From NCBI GenBank assembly GCA_963782045.1, contig CAWAIR010000013.1, positions 1 to 64,000 of the forward strand: a stretch of DNA of 64,000 bases. Direction: 5' to 3'. Source of the stretch: CAVSRC01 sp963782045 (GTDB taxonomy: Bacteria; Pseudomonadota; Alphaproteobacteria; Rhizobiales; Kaistiaceae). This document shows positions 56,001 through 63,190 of the stretch, in pieces. The notes below the pieces were generated by a model that worked only from the letters and a program-made list of their open reading frames with translations, ran no database searches and had not been told where the DNA came from. A program made the position numbers and the translations under genes. Position 1 is the first letter of the stretch, and the number at the start of each line of letters is the position of its first letter.

Positions 56001-56420
56001 TCAATCGACCGGCGGCTTGCCGCGCATCACCTTGGTGCCGGAGCGCCGCGCCTTGCCCTCCAGGCGACGGCGCTTGCTGGCGAGCGTCGGCCGCGTCGGC
56101 TTGCGCCGTTTCGGCGGCTCCGCCGCCCGGGCGATCAGGCCGATCAGCCGGTCGAGCGCATCGCGCCGGTTGGCCTCCTGGGTGCGGAAACGCTGGGCGG
56201 TGATGACGATGACGCCATCCTGGGTCAGGCGTGATCCCGCCATCCGCTGCAAGCGCTGACGAACCGCCTCCCGCAGGGACGCCGACCGGCGGGCGTCGAA
56301 GCGCAACTGCACCGCCGTCGACACCTTGTTGACGTTCTGCCCGCCCGGCCCCGAGGCGCGGATGAAGCTTTCCTCGATCTCGCGCTCGTCGATCTCAATG
56401 GTGGCGGTGACCGGGATCAT
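56001..56420 (-). CDS. arfB: Alternative ribosome-rescue factor ArfB
   Basis: A 139-residue codon-independent peptidyl-tRNA hydrolase that frees stalled ribosomes. The RF-1-like domain carries the catalytic GGQ in FIRASGPGGQNVNKVSTAVQ, followed by LRFDARRSASL, and the C-terminal tail is very basic (RRKPTRPTLASKRRRLEGKA), as needed to enter the empty mRNA channel. Start at ATG 56420 matches the family; an extension to 56504 is not conserved. Confidence 0.94.
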   Translation of the reverse strand: MIPVTATIEIDEREIEESFIRASGPGGQNVNKVSTAVQLRFDARRSASLREAVRQRLQRMAGSRLTQDGVIVITAQRFRTQEANRRDALDRLIGLIARAAEPPKRRKPTRPTLASKRRRLEGKARRSGTKVMRGKPPVD

Positions 56421-56659
56421 GCGGGTGGTTTCGCCCGGTGGGGGCGGCCGGTCAACGATCCTCTGCTTCTGCCGGCGTTTGAGCGGAAGGCCGCGTCGCC
56501 CCACCGACGGGATTGAATGGGCGAGGCCCGCGTCTCCATCAGAGCGTGCTGAACGGCCGGTGAATGACGGGTTCAGCCCTAGTTCCGGACGCCGCCCATA
56601 GAAATCGAACCGTCAAGGACACGCGGCTTGCGGCCGCACAAAGCCCAGGAGACGGAGAC

Positions 56660-57094
56660 ATGATCAGCAAGCTTTTGGTCGCCGGCGCACTCGCCACCAC
56701 AATCGGTCTCTCGACTGCGCCCGCCATGGCGGCCGGCGTCTGGATCCAGCAATTCGGCTGGGAGAACTCCGCCGGAGGTGTGCAATACGGCTGGCAGAAC
56801 CGGTTTGGCGTCTATCAGGACGGACGGACCAACAGCGCCCTGGGCCGCCAGCACGGCAACAGCAACACGATCGCCATCGGTCAGCAGGGCAACTGGAACC
56901 ACGTCGAAGCCCGGCAGACCGGCAACCAGAACGCCGCCGGCGTCGGCCAGTTCGGCACCAACCACACCGCCATCCTGACCCAGGACGGCAACGGCAACAT
57001 CGCAGCCGGTGTCCAGGTCGGCGACGGATGCAGTGCCAACATCGTGCAGGCCGGCAGCGGCAACATCGCGGCCTTCGTGCAGACCTGTCCATAG
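56660..57094 (+). CDS. Curlin-repeat protein, CsgA-like
   Basis: A 144-residue secreted protein with signal peptide (residues 1-24, ending APAMA). The mature part has about eight short Q-x-G-x2-N units (QDGRTN, QHGNSN, QQGNWN, QTGNQN, QDGNGN, QAGSGN), spaced by roughly 11 residues, the curlin repeat that stacks into amyloid. The last part has two Cys (DGCSAN and VQTC), unusual for curlins. Start at ATG 56660 behind AGGAGACGGAG. It leads the csg-like group, with csgH-like 75 bases downstream. Confidence 0.85.
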   Translation: MISKLLVAGALATTIGLSTAPAMAAGVWIQQFGWENSAGGVQYGWQNRFGVYQDGRTNSALGRQHGNSNTIAIGQQGNWNHVEARQTGNQNAAGVGQFGTNHTAILTQDGNGNIAAGVQVGDGCSANIVQAGSGNIAAFVQTCP

Positions 57095-57169
57095 CCTCGG
57101 GCCACGCTCCGAGGAAGCACGTTTCTCGCCCGCGCCTCTGGCAACGATGACGAACGATGGAGAACAACG

Positions 57170-57703
57170 ATGATCCGGTTACGCAATCCGATCTCGACCG
57201 TGGCTGTACCGCTTGTTGTCGGCCTCGTTATTGCCGGCGCCGCTGCCGTCGGCATGGGCCGTGCCGACCCATCAGACGGCGGCACGAAGACATCGGGCCC
57301 GATCCAGTGTGAGGTCCGGGTCACACCGATCGGCGGCACGGTCGAACTTGCAGGGGTCGCCCGCGTCGATGCGGCTGTCAGGGGCACCTACAGTTTCCGC
57401 GTCGTCGGTTCTGGCGGCGCTGGTGGCACCTCGATCGAACAGGGCGGCAGCTTCGCCGCGGCTCCGGACGCTCCCGCCATTCTGGGCAGGGTCGTGCTTG
57501 GAAGCCAAGGCGCGTCCTACGATGTGCGCCTGGAACTGGTCGCCGGCAGCGGCAGCGTCGAATGCACCCGGCACATCGGCAAGGCGTTGCAACGCACCCG
57601 CGCCGTCGCGCCAATACCCCATCAGCCCACGTCGATCGAAGCGGTTCTGGCCGCTCGCCCCAGCCTGGTCGAACAGGCCTGGTCGCCGATTAACGACGGC
57701 TGA
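57170..57703 (+). CDS. Curli assembly CsgH-like protein
   Basis: A 177-residue exported protein. An N-terminal hydrophobic helix (TVAVPLVVGLVIAGAAAVGM) precedes a beta-sandwich domain of about 90 residues (45-140): CEVRVTPIGGTVELAGVARV, TYSFRVVGSGGAGGTSIEQG and YDVRLELVAGSGSVECT. The paired Cys at both ends of the domain and the GGTS-x2-QGG turn recall CsgH, the alphaproteobacterial counterpart of the CsgC amyloid inhibitor. Between csgA- and csgB-like genes this role is likely. A Pro-rich tail follows. Confidence 0.75.
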   Translation: MIRLRNPISTVAVPLVVGLVIAGAAAVGMGRADPSDGGTKTSGPIQCEVRVTPIGGTVELAGVARVDAAVRGTYSFRVVGSGGAGGTSIEQGGSFAAAPDAPAILGRVVLGSQGASYDVRLELVAGSGSVECTRHIGKALQRTRAVAPIPHQPTSIEAVLAARPSLVEQAWSPINDG

Positions 57704-57802
57704 ACACCGGGTTCCGGCACAGTTCAGAGCCTATCGCAGATAGTCGCCACCATACCCACCGGGGTCACGGATTGACCGCCCTGGACTTCAAGGAGACCTT
57801 CG

Positions 57803-58210
57803 ATGCCCAAGACTCTCGCCCTCACCTCGGTTGCATTGGCAGCTCTCATCGGATCCGCGGCTGTGGCGCCCGCCTCTGCCGGCGGATCGCTCTCCTTCAC
57901 CTACGTGCCCACCAATTCCCGGGACGCCCAGGATCTCAGGGTCGGACTCGCCCTCTACTCGCTGTTCAGCGGAATTCAGAAGAGCGGGTCGATCAGCCAG
58001 CATGGCGTCGACAACCGCGCCGGCCTCGCTCAGCACGGGACCGGCAACACCGGCGTCATTCATCAGGAGGGGCGCGGCCACGCGGCCACGCTGAGCCAGA
58101 ACGGCAATAACAACGCCTATGGCATCTTCGAGTTCGGCAAGAACACGAGCGCGGACGTCGCCCAGTACGGCTACGGCCAGACGGGCGCCACGTTCCAGTT
58201 CGGCTGGTAG
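57803..58210 (+). CDS. Curlin-repeat protein, CsgB-like
   Basis: A 135-residue secreted protein with signal peptide (residues 1-26, ending APASA). An N-terminal non-repeat region (SLSFTYVPTNSRDAQDLRVG) is followed by repeats QHGVDN, QHGTGN, QEGRGH, QNGNNN, EFGKNT and QYGYGQ, ending FQFGW. The irregular later repeats, with charged residues, resemble the nucleator subunit CsgB. Start ATG 57803 follows AAGGAGACC. It lies 99 bases after the csgH-like gene. Confidence 0.82.
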   Translation: MPKTLALTSVALAALIGSAAVAPASAGGSLSFTYVPTNSRDAQDLRVGLALYSLFSGIQKSGSISQHGVDNRAGLAQHGTGNTGVIHQEGRGHAATLSQNGNNNAYGIFEFGKNTSADVAQYGYGQTGATFQFGW

Positions 58211-58329
58211 GCGAGAGGGTCGTGGGGCTTCTGGGATAGTGCGGATGGCCAGCGTCGAACCGGCGCCGGGTCACCTCCGCGCCATCCAGAGCCCAACCCT
58301 TCTTGGCGAACGAGTACTGTCGGCGGTCT

Positions 58330-58677
58330 TCAATGGTCGACAACGTTGACGAGATTGCCCGCCGGATCGCGGAAAAAGAACCGGCGAAGGCCCCAGGGCT
58401 CTGCAACCGGGCCGTAGACCACCTCCGCCCCGGCGGCACGCACGGCCAGTTCGGCGGCGCCGATATCTTCCACACCAATCGAAATCACCGGCAGTTCGGT
58501 GCCGGAGCCCCCTTCAGAGGCGGCGTGCAGCTCTATCTTCTGGGTCGCGTTGACATCAAGAAACGCGATCCAGCCCATGTCGAAAGGTATGTCGAGGTCG
58601 AAGACCTCTGCATAGAACTTGGCAAGCGCCATGGGGTCAGGCGCGGCGAGATTGGCAACGATCCTCGTGACGGCCAT
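58330..58677 (-). CDS. VOC superfamily (glyoxalase-like) protein
   Basis: A 115-residue protein with the paired beta-alpha-beta-beta-beta modules of the vicinal oxygen chelate fold: VTRIVANLAAPDPMALAKFY, AEVFDLDIPFDMGWIAFLDV, and the C-terminal GLRRFFFRDPAGNLVNVVDH. The RDPxGN turn is typical. The first metal-ligand His/Glu at the N-terminus (usually H-x-x-L) is not present, so it may not be a glyoxalase enzyme. No functional partner nearby. Confidence 0.88.
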   Translation of the reverse strand: MAVTRIVANLAAPDPMALAKFYAEVFDLDIPFDMGWIAFLDVNATQKIELHAASEGGSGTELPVISIGVEDIGAAELAVRAAGAEVVYGPVAEPWGLRRFFFRDPAGNLVNVVDH

Positions 58678-58769
58678 CGGCCCACAAGCTCCCTGCAGTC
58701 GGTCTCGCCCGTGCGTGGCCGAAGCAACCGAACGTCGGGCCGGCCGTGCCGGCGGCAGCCTGACCGGCC

Positions 58770-60497
58770 TCAGCCGTTGCCGGCGGCCCGCCTCTGTCCG
58801 GCCGTCTCAGCGGGCTCGCCGACATCATACCCGAACAATTCAATCCATCGCGCCAGCGGCCGCGCCTCTTCGCCTTCGAACAGGCGCGGGTAGTTTTGCC
58901 AGTGCGACTGGACGCCGAGCTTGAGGCCCCTGCGCACCTTCTCGTAGCTCGGCGTCGCCGATCCCCGCTTCTGGGCCGCTTCGGCAAAGGCAAGCACGGC
59001 CGGGTGCCATTGCGCGCCAACAAACGCGAGCACGCGCCTCACTTCAGGTGCGAATTGCGTGACCAGGTTCTCATAGCGCACGTAGCACACGCGCTCGTCT
59101 TCCAGAGCGAAATGGGCGAACCAGCGCGACATCGTGAAGTCGTACAGACGACAGGCGCTGGCAAACGTGCGGAAGTGCTCCATGGCATCGTTCGGCAGGA
59201 AGCTGGTGCGGAAGCAACTGAAGACGACATCGCGCGGATCGCGGATCGAGAATATGTACCGCTTGCCCGGGAAGAACTTGACCAGATGCGGCGCTTCCGC
59301 CGATTCCAGCGGCATCTTGTCGACGACAATCGTGGCCTGCCGCTTGGTGCGATGCGCTTCGATACTCTTGTAGTAGTCGTCGCGGGCAGCCAAGCCGGCG
59401 GCCTGCGAAACCGGTCGCTGACCGCTGGCTTCCAGATGGCTGAGCGCCGTCAGGGACGACGGCACTTCCTCCAGCGTCTCAATGTCCGGATGGGTCGCCA
59501 GCGCATTCTCCAGCAGCGTCGTGCCCGAACGCGGAAAGCCGACCATGGCGAAATAGGTGCGGTTCGGATCGTCCGGCAGCGGTTCCGCCAGCAGCTTGTC
59601 GCTGTCGACCACCCGTCGCAGGTAGCGCGCCGGATCGACATTGGGCTGGACAACGCCCGACCGCACGAAGCGCCGCTCCTCGTTCATCCGCACGAAGTAG
59701 CCATAGGCGTCCTCGTACTTGCCGCAGGCTTCGGAGGCCTCCGCACGCAGCATCTCGATGAAGGCCTGGACGCGGTTATCGGGCGCCCGCTGGCGCTGCG
59801 CGCCAAGGATGGCCAGCGTAACCGTCGGCTGGCCTTCGGCCAGCCGCAGGGCCGCCGTGAAGATCGCCTGCATCGGCGGAAACCGCCCCGTCGCCTGGAA
59901 CGCCGCGAGCGTGGTTCTCATGAGCGCGAGCTGGTTGAACTGCTTGAGCAGATCGAGCAACCCGAAGGCGCCCGATTCATCGGGCGCCAGCATGAGCCGG
60001 CGCACCGCCCACGGCAGCGCCATGCGCCATCCGCCGATCGCCTCCGCCAGACCGATCGCGGCGCTCAGGTGATCGAGGCGACCGTCTTCGATGAAGGTGG
60101 CAACCTCCAGCCTGAGTTGCAGGGGGAAATCGAAGTCCAGGCGCGATTGCCGGAGGTCCTCGCGCAAGGTGCCGACGACCTCGCGCGGCACGGCCAGCAC
60201 CCTGCGCGCCCAATCGTGCTCGTCGCTGCGCAGAAAGAAATCGAACGCGCGCGACCTCACGGCGCCATGGCGTGACAGTGCGACAGCACTCTCCCACAGG
60301 CCGCGCGGCAGCACGCCGAGCCCAAGCAGTTGCGACAGGCCGCCGATCCTCAAGACCTCGTCCCGGCTCCCGGCCAATTTCTCAAAGTAGCCCGGGACCG
60401 CAGCATGATTCATCGGCAGCTGTTGAAGTTGCCGCACGACAACGTCCGCCGGCTGCCGGTCGAGATACCAGCCCTTCCAACCCCGAGACTCAGCCAA
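58770..60497 (-). CDS. Sulfotransferase with long helical N-terminal domain
   Basis: A 575-residue protein. Residues 1-300 are helical and repeat-like (TPR-type packing, for example LLDLLKQFNQLALMRTTLAA and VQAFIEMLRAEASEACGKYE). Residues 305-560 are a sulfotransferase domain with the PAPS 5'-phosphosulfate loop AMVGFPRSGTTLLENALATH, the 3'-phosphate-binding YIFSIRDPRDVVFSCF and the RGLKLGVQSHWQNY tail typical of bacterial TPR-sulfotransferases. The acceptor is unknown. A start at 60414 (MNHAAVPG) is also possible. Confidence 0.88.
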   Translation of the reverse strand: MAESRGWKGWYLDRQPADVVVRQLQQLPMNHAAVPGYFEKLAGSRDEVLRIGGLSQLLGLGVLPRGLWESAVALSRHGAVRSRAFDFFLRSDEHDWARRVLAVPREVVGTLREDLRQSRLDFDFPLQLRLEVATFIEDGRLDHLSAAIGLAEAIGGWRMALPWAVRRLMLAPDESGAFGLLDLLKQFNQLALMRTTLAAFQATGRFPPMQAIFTAALRLAEGQPTVTLAILGAQRQRAPDNRVQAFIEMLRAEASEACGKYEDAYGYFVRMNEERRFVRSGVVQPNVDPARYLRRVVDSDKLLAEPLPDDPNRTYFAMVGFPRSGTTLLENALATHPDIETLEEVPSSLTALSHLEASGQRPVSQAAGLAARDDYYKSIEAHRTKRQATIVVDKMPLESAEAPHLVKFFPGKRYIFSIRDPRDVVFSCFRTSFLPNDAMEHFRTFASACRLYDFTMSRWFAHFALEDERVCYVRYENLVTQFAPEVRRVLAFVGAQWHPAVLAFAEAAQKRGSATPSYEKVRRGLKLGVQSHWQNYPRLFEGEEARPLARWIELFGYDVGEPAETAGQRRAAGNG

Positions 60498-60779
60498 TCG
60501 GATTGGTCCTCAGCCAGATGAGAACAGAAGAAAACAAGTGTTCCTTCCGTGGCCAAAGGAGGCAAATGAACAAGATTTAATGCGAAGGACGCGACGGAAC
60601 CGGAAAAGCACGTTTCGTTCAAGCAACCCCGGCCGGGCAACTGGCGAATCGGGCCGGAGAGGCCCACGCGTGAGTGACCGTTCCCCGGGGCCTGGGAGCG
60701 ACAGCCGGCCACGCCGAAGAACGGCGACCATCCGACCGGAACGGCCGTCATTCCGTTTATGCCGATGGACACGCCAATG

Positions 60780-60866
60780 TGGTGCGGACGGCCGGGGTCG
60801 AACCGGCACGGAGTTACCTCCGAGGGATTTTAAGTCCCTTGCGTCTACCAATTCCGCCACGTCCGC
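60780..60866 (-). tRNA. tRNA-Leu (TAA)
   Basis: Complete 87-base class II tRNA on the minus strand with encoded CCA. Acceptor GCGGACG pairs with CGTCCGC, the anticodon loop reads CTTAAAA with anticodon TAA, the variable arm is long and the T-loop is GGTTCGACCCC. Between the sulfotransferase gene and this tRNA (60498-60779) no gene is supported. Confidence 0.97.
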
Positions 60867-60954
60867 GCTGTCGCCTCGGTAGGCCGCATCGCCGCCGATG
60901 GCAAGGCGATCACGGCAAACATGCCGTTTCCGCTATCATTTCGCGTTATCTCGT

Positions 60955-61008
60955 AAGATATATCTTGACCGACCCCGATCCGGCGCCTATCTATATCGCA
61001 CGATATAG
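60955..61008 (+). promoter_or_regulatory. Two palindromes upstream of padR, likely operators
   Basis: AAGATATATCTT at 60955-60966 is a perfect 12-bp palindrome, and CTATATCG-CA-CGATATAG at 60991-61008 is a perfect 8+2+8 inverted repeat. Their centres are about 39 bases apart, close to four helical turns, and the second ends 18 bases before the padR start. Both share the ATATC half. PadR-type regulators bind ATAT-rich inverted repeats of this sort, so autoregulation is likely. Confidence 0.65.
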
Positions 61009-61026
61009 ACACCGGAGACTCATTCC

Positions 61027-61701
61027 ATGCATCATGACTTCAATCGCGAAGAGCGCGTCTACTGGCACTTCGCCGGCCGCCGTGGCGGGCCGGAGGACTG
61101 GGGCCGCGGCGCCCGCGGCGGACGCGGCGGCTGGGGCGGCGGCGCCTTCCGCGTCGGCAAGATGCTCGCCGACGGCGATCTGCGCCTGATCGTGCTCGTT
61201 CTGCTCAACGAGAGCCCCCGCCACGGCTACGAGATCATCAAGGCGCTCGAGGAGAAATCGAGCGGCGTCTACAGCCCCTCCCCCGGCGTCGTCTATCCGA
61301 CGCTGACCTATCTCGAGGAGGTCGGCTATGCCACCGCCAGCGCCGAGGGATCGAAGAAGGTCTATTCGATCACCGACGCCGGCCGCGCCTACTACCGCGA
61401 GAACCGCGACGTCGCCGACATGGCGATGTCCGGCATCGAGAAGTTCGGCAAGAAGATGTCCCAGGCGCGTGCCTGGTGGGAAGGCCAGCGGCGCGACGAG
61501 GAGCACACCCCGCCCGACCGTGACATTCCCGGCGTCATCCCCGAGGTCAACGAGGCCCGGCGGGCGCTGAAGGAAGCCATTGCCGAGAAGCTCGAGGCCT
61601 CGGAGGCGGAACAGCGCCGCGTCGCCGACGTCCTGCGCAAGGCCGCCGAGGAAATCCGCAAGCCGGCCGCCAATCCCACCGACGATATCGATCTCGGCTG
61701 A
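61027..61701 (+). CDS. PadR family transcriptional regulator
   Basis: A 224-residue regulator. Residues 1-45 are a Gly/Arg-rich tail with HHDFNREERVYWHFAGRRGG, then the PadR winged helix (46-125): LADGDLRLIVLVLLNESPRH, GYEIIKALEEKSSGVYSPSP, GVVYPTLTYLEEVGYATASA and the wing KKVYSITDAGRAYY. The C-terminal helices dimerise. Palindromes in its promoter suggest autorepression, and the MFS transporter gene downstream on the same strand is a plausible target. Confidence 0.93.
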   Translation: MHHDFNREERVYWHFAGRRGGPEDWGRGARGGRGGWGGGAFRVGKMLADGDLRLIVLVLLNESPRHGYEIIKALEEKSSGVYSPSPGVVYPTLTYLEEVGYATASAEGSKKVYSITDAGRAYYRENRDVADMAMSGIEKFGKKMSQARAWWEGQRRDEEHTPPDRDIPGVIPEVNEARRALKEAIAEKLEASEAEQRRVADVLRKAAEEIRKPAANPTDDIDLG

Positions 61702-61732
61702 CCTCCGCTCTCCTCCCAGCCGAGCCCTCGCG

Positions 61733-61762
61733 AGCCCGCCGCCTTCCCCGAGGCGGCGGGCT
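61733..61762 (+). terminator. Terminator-like hairpin after padR
   Basis: AGCCCGCCGCC (61733-61743) pairs perfectly with GGCGGCGGGCT (61752-61762), 11 bp, loop of 8. It lies 31 bases after the padR stop, followed by TGACGTTTG. It probably separates padR from the MFS gene. Confidence 0.6.
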
Positions 61763-61890
61763 TGACGTTTGCGACTGGCGCCACACGCTTAGCTTCCATG
61801 CGCACGGCGGATGGCTGGACCGCCGATCTGGGTGCATAGTCCGCACCCCACCGCGGGCCTGCGGCGGGCCCAGCCTCCGGAGGAAGTTGC

Positions 61891-63126
61891 GTGAACGCGC
61901 CGGTTCAAGGCAGCAGCGTCAGCGATCACGGCACCGAGACGACCGCCTTCGCGGTCCTCATCGGGCTCAGCGTGTCGCACCTCCTGAACGACACCATCCA
62001 GTCGCTGTTGCCGGCGATCTACCCGCTGATCAAGCAGTCCTTCGCGCTCGACTACGGCCAGATCGGCTTCATCACCTTCACCTTCCAGCTCACCGCCTCG
62101 CTGCTCCAGCCCTTCGTCGGCATCTACACCGACCGCCATCCGCAGCCCTATTCGCTACCGATCGGCATGGGCTTCAGCTTCCTCGGCCTGCTGCTCCTCT
62201 CGGTGGCACCGACCTACGGCATCATCCTTGTCGCCGCCGGGCTGGTTGGCACCGGCTCGTCGGTCTTTCACCCGGAATCCTCGCGGCTGGCACGGCTGGC
62301 CTCCGGCGGCCGCCACGGCTTCGCCCAGTCGATCTTCCAGGTCGGCGGCAATGCTGGCCAGGCGCTGGGGCCGCTGCTCGCCGCGGCAATCGTGGTGCCG
62401 CACGGCCGCGGCAGCGTCGCCTGGTTCTCGATCGTGGCAATGGCCGCCATCGTGGTCCTGTCGATGGTTTCCACCTGGTACCGCCGCAACCACTTCGACG
62501 GCGCCCGCAAGCCGCGCAAGACCGCCCCGCCGCTGCGTTCAGACCTCAGCCGCGCGCGCGTGGTGGTCTCGCTGCTCGTGCTGGGCGTTCTGGTGTTCTC
62601 CAAGTTCTTCTATCTGGAGAGCATCCGCAGCTACTACATCTTCTTCCTGATCGACCGCTATCACCTGTCGGTGCAGGCGGGCCAGGTGCTGCTCTTCGTC
62701 TTCCTCATCTCGTTCGCCGCCGGCACGCTGATCGGCGGGCCGCTCGGCGACCGCTTCGGCCGCAAATACGTCATCTGGGCCTCGATCCTCGGCATCCTGC
62801 CCTTCACGCTGGTGCTGCCGCACGTCAACCTGCTGTGGACGGTCATCCTCACCGTCCCCATCGGCATCGGCCTCGCCTCCGCCTTTCCAGCGATCATCGT
62901 CTTCGCGCAGGAACTGGTGCCGGGCCGCACTGGCATGATCTCGGGCATGTTCTTCGGGCTCGCCTTCGGCCTGGCAGCGGTCGGTGCCGCCACCCTCGGC
63001 GAGCTTGCCGACCGCACCTCGATCGAGTTCGTCTACCGCCTCTGCGCCTTCCTGCCGGCGATCGGGCTCGTCACCGTCTTCCTGCCCAACATCGAGGGCC
63101 AGGCGAAGAAGCCGAAGGGGGCGTAG
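61891..63126 (+). CDS. MFS transporter, fosmidomycin-resistance (Fsr) type
   Basis: A 411-residue major facilitator with 12 helices, starting at GTG 61891. The Fsr group is recognised by SVSHLLNDTIQSLLPAIYPL, the GFITFTFQLTASLLQPFVGI segment, YTDRHPQPYSLPIG and the FHPESSRLARLASGGRHGFA motif in the middle of the first half. The GGPLGDRFGRK loop is the second MFS signature. Substrates of this group include drugs such as fosmidomycin; that of this protein is unknown. padR upstream may control it. Confidence 0.93.
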   Translation: MNAPVQGSSVSDHGTETTAFAVLIGLSVSHLLNDTIQSLLPAIYPLIKQSFALDYGQIGFITFTFQLTASLLQPFVGIYTDRHPQPYSLPIGMGFSFLGLLLLSVAPTYGIILVAAGLVGTGSSVFHPESSRLARLASGGRHGFAQSIFQVGGNAGQALGPLLAAAIVVPHGRGSVAWFSIVAMAAIVVLSMVSTWYRRNHFDGARKPRKTAPPLRSDLSRARVVVSLLVLGVLVFSKFFYLESIRSYYIFFLIDRYHLSVQAGQVLLFVFLISFAAGTLIGGPLGDRFGRKYVIWASILGILPFTLVLPHVNLLWTVILTVPIGIGLASAFPAIIVFAQELVPGRTGMISGMFFGLAFGLAAVGAATLGELADRTSIEFVYRLCAFLPAIGLVTVFLPNIEGQAKKPKGA

Positions 63127-63190
63127 GGGCCGCCAGCGGCCGACCTCCGACCAGCGAAGCGGATCGCGGGCTACACGCCCGAGCGGGCGG

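Noticed and set aside
63135..63185. Second copy of the 46228-46254 repeat after the MFS gene
   Set aside because: Only a partial likeness (GCGAAGCGGATCGCGGGCTA); too weak to call the same element.
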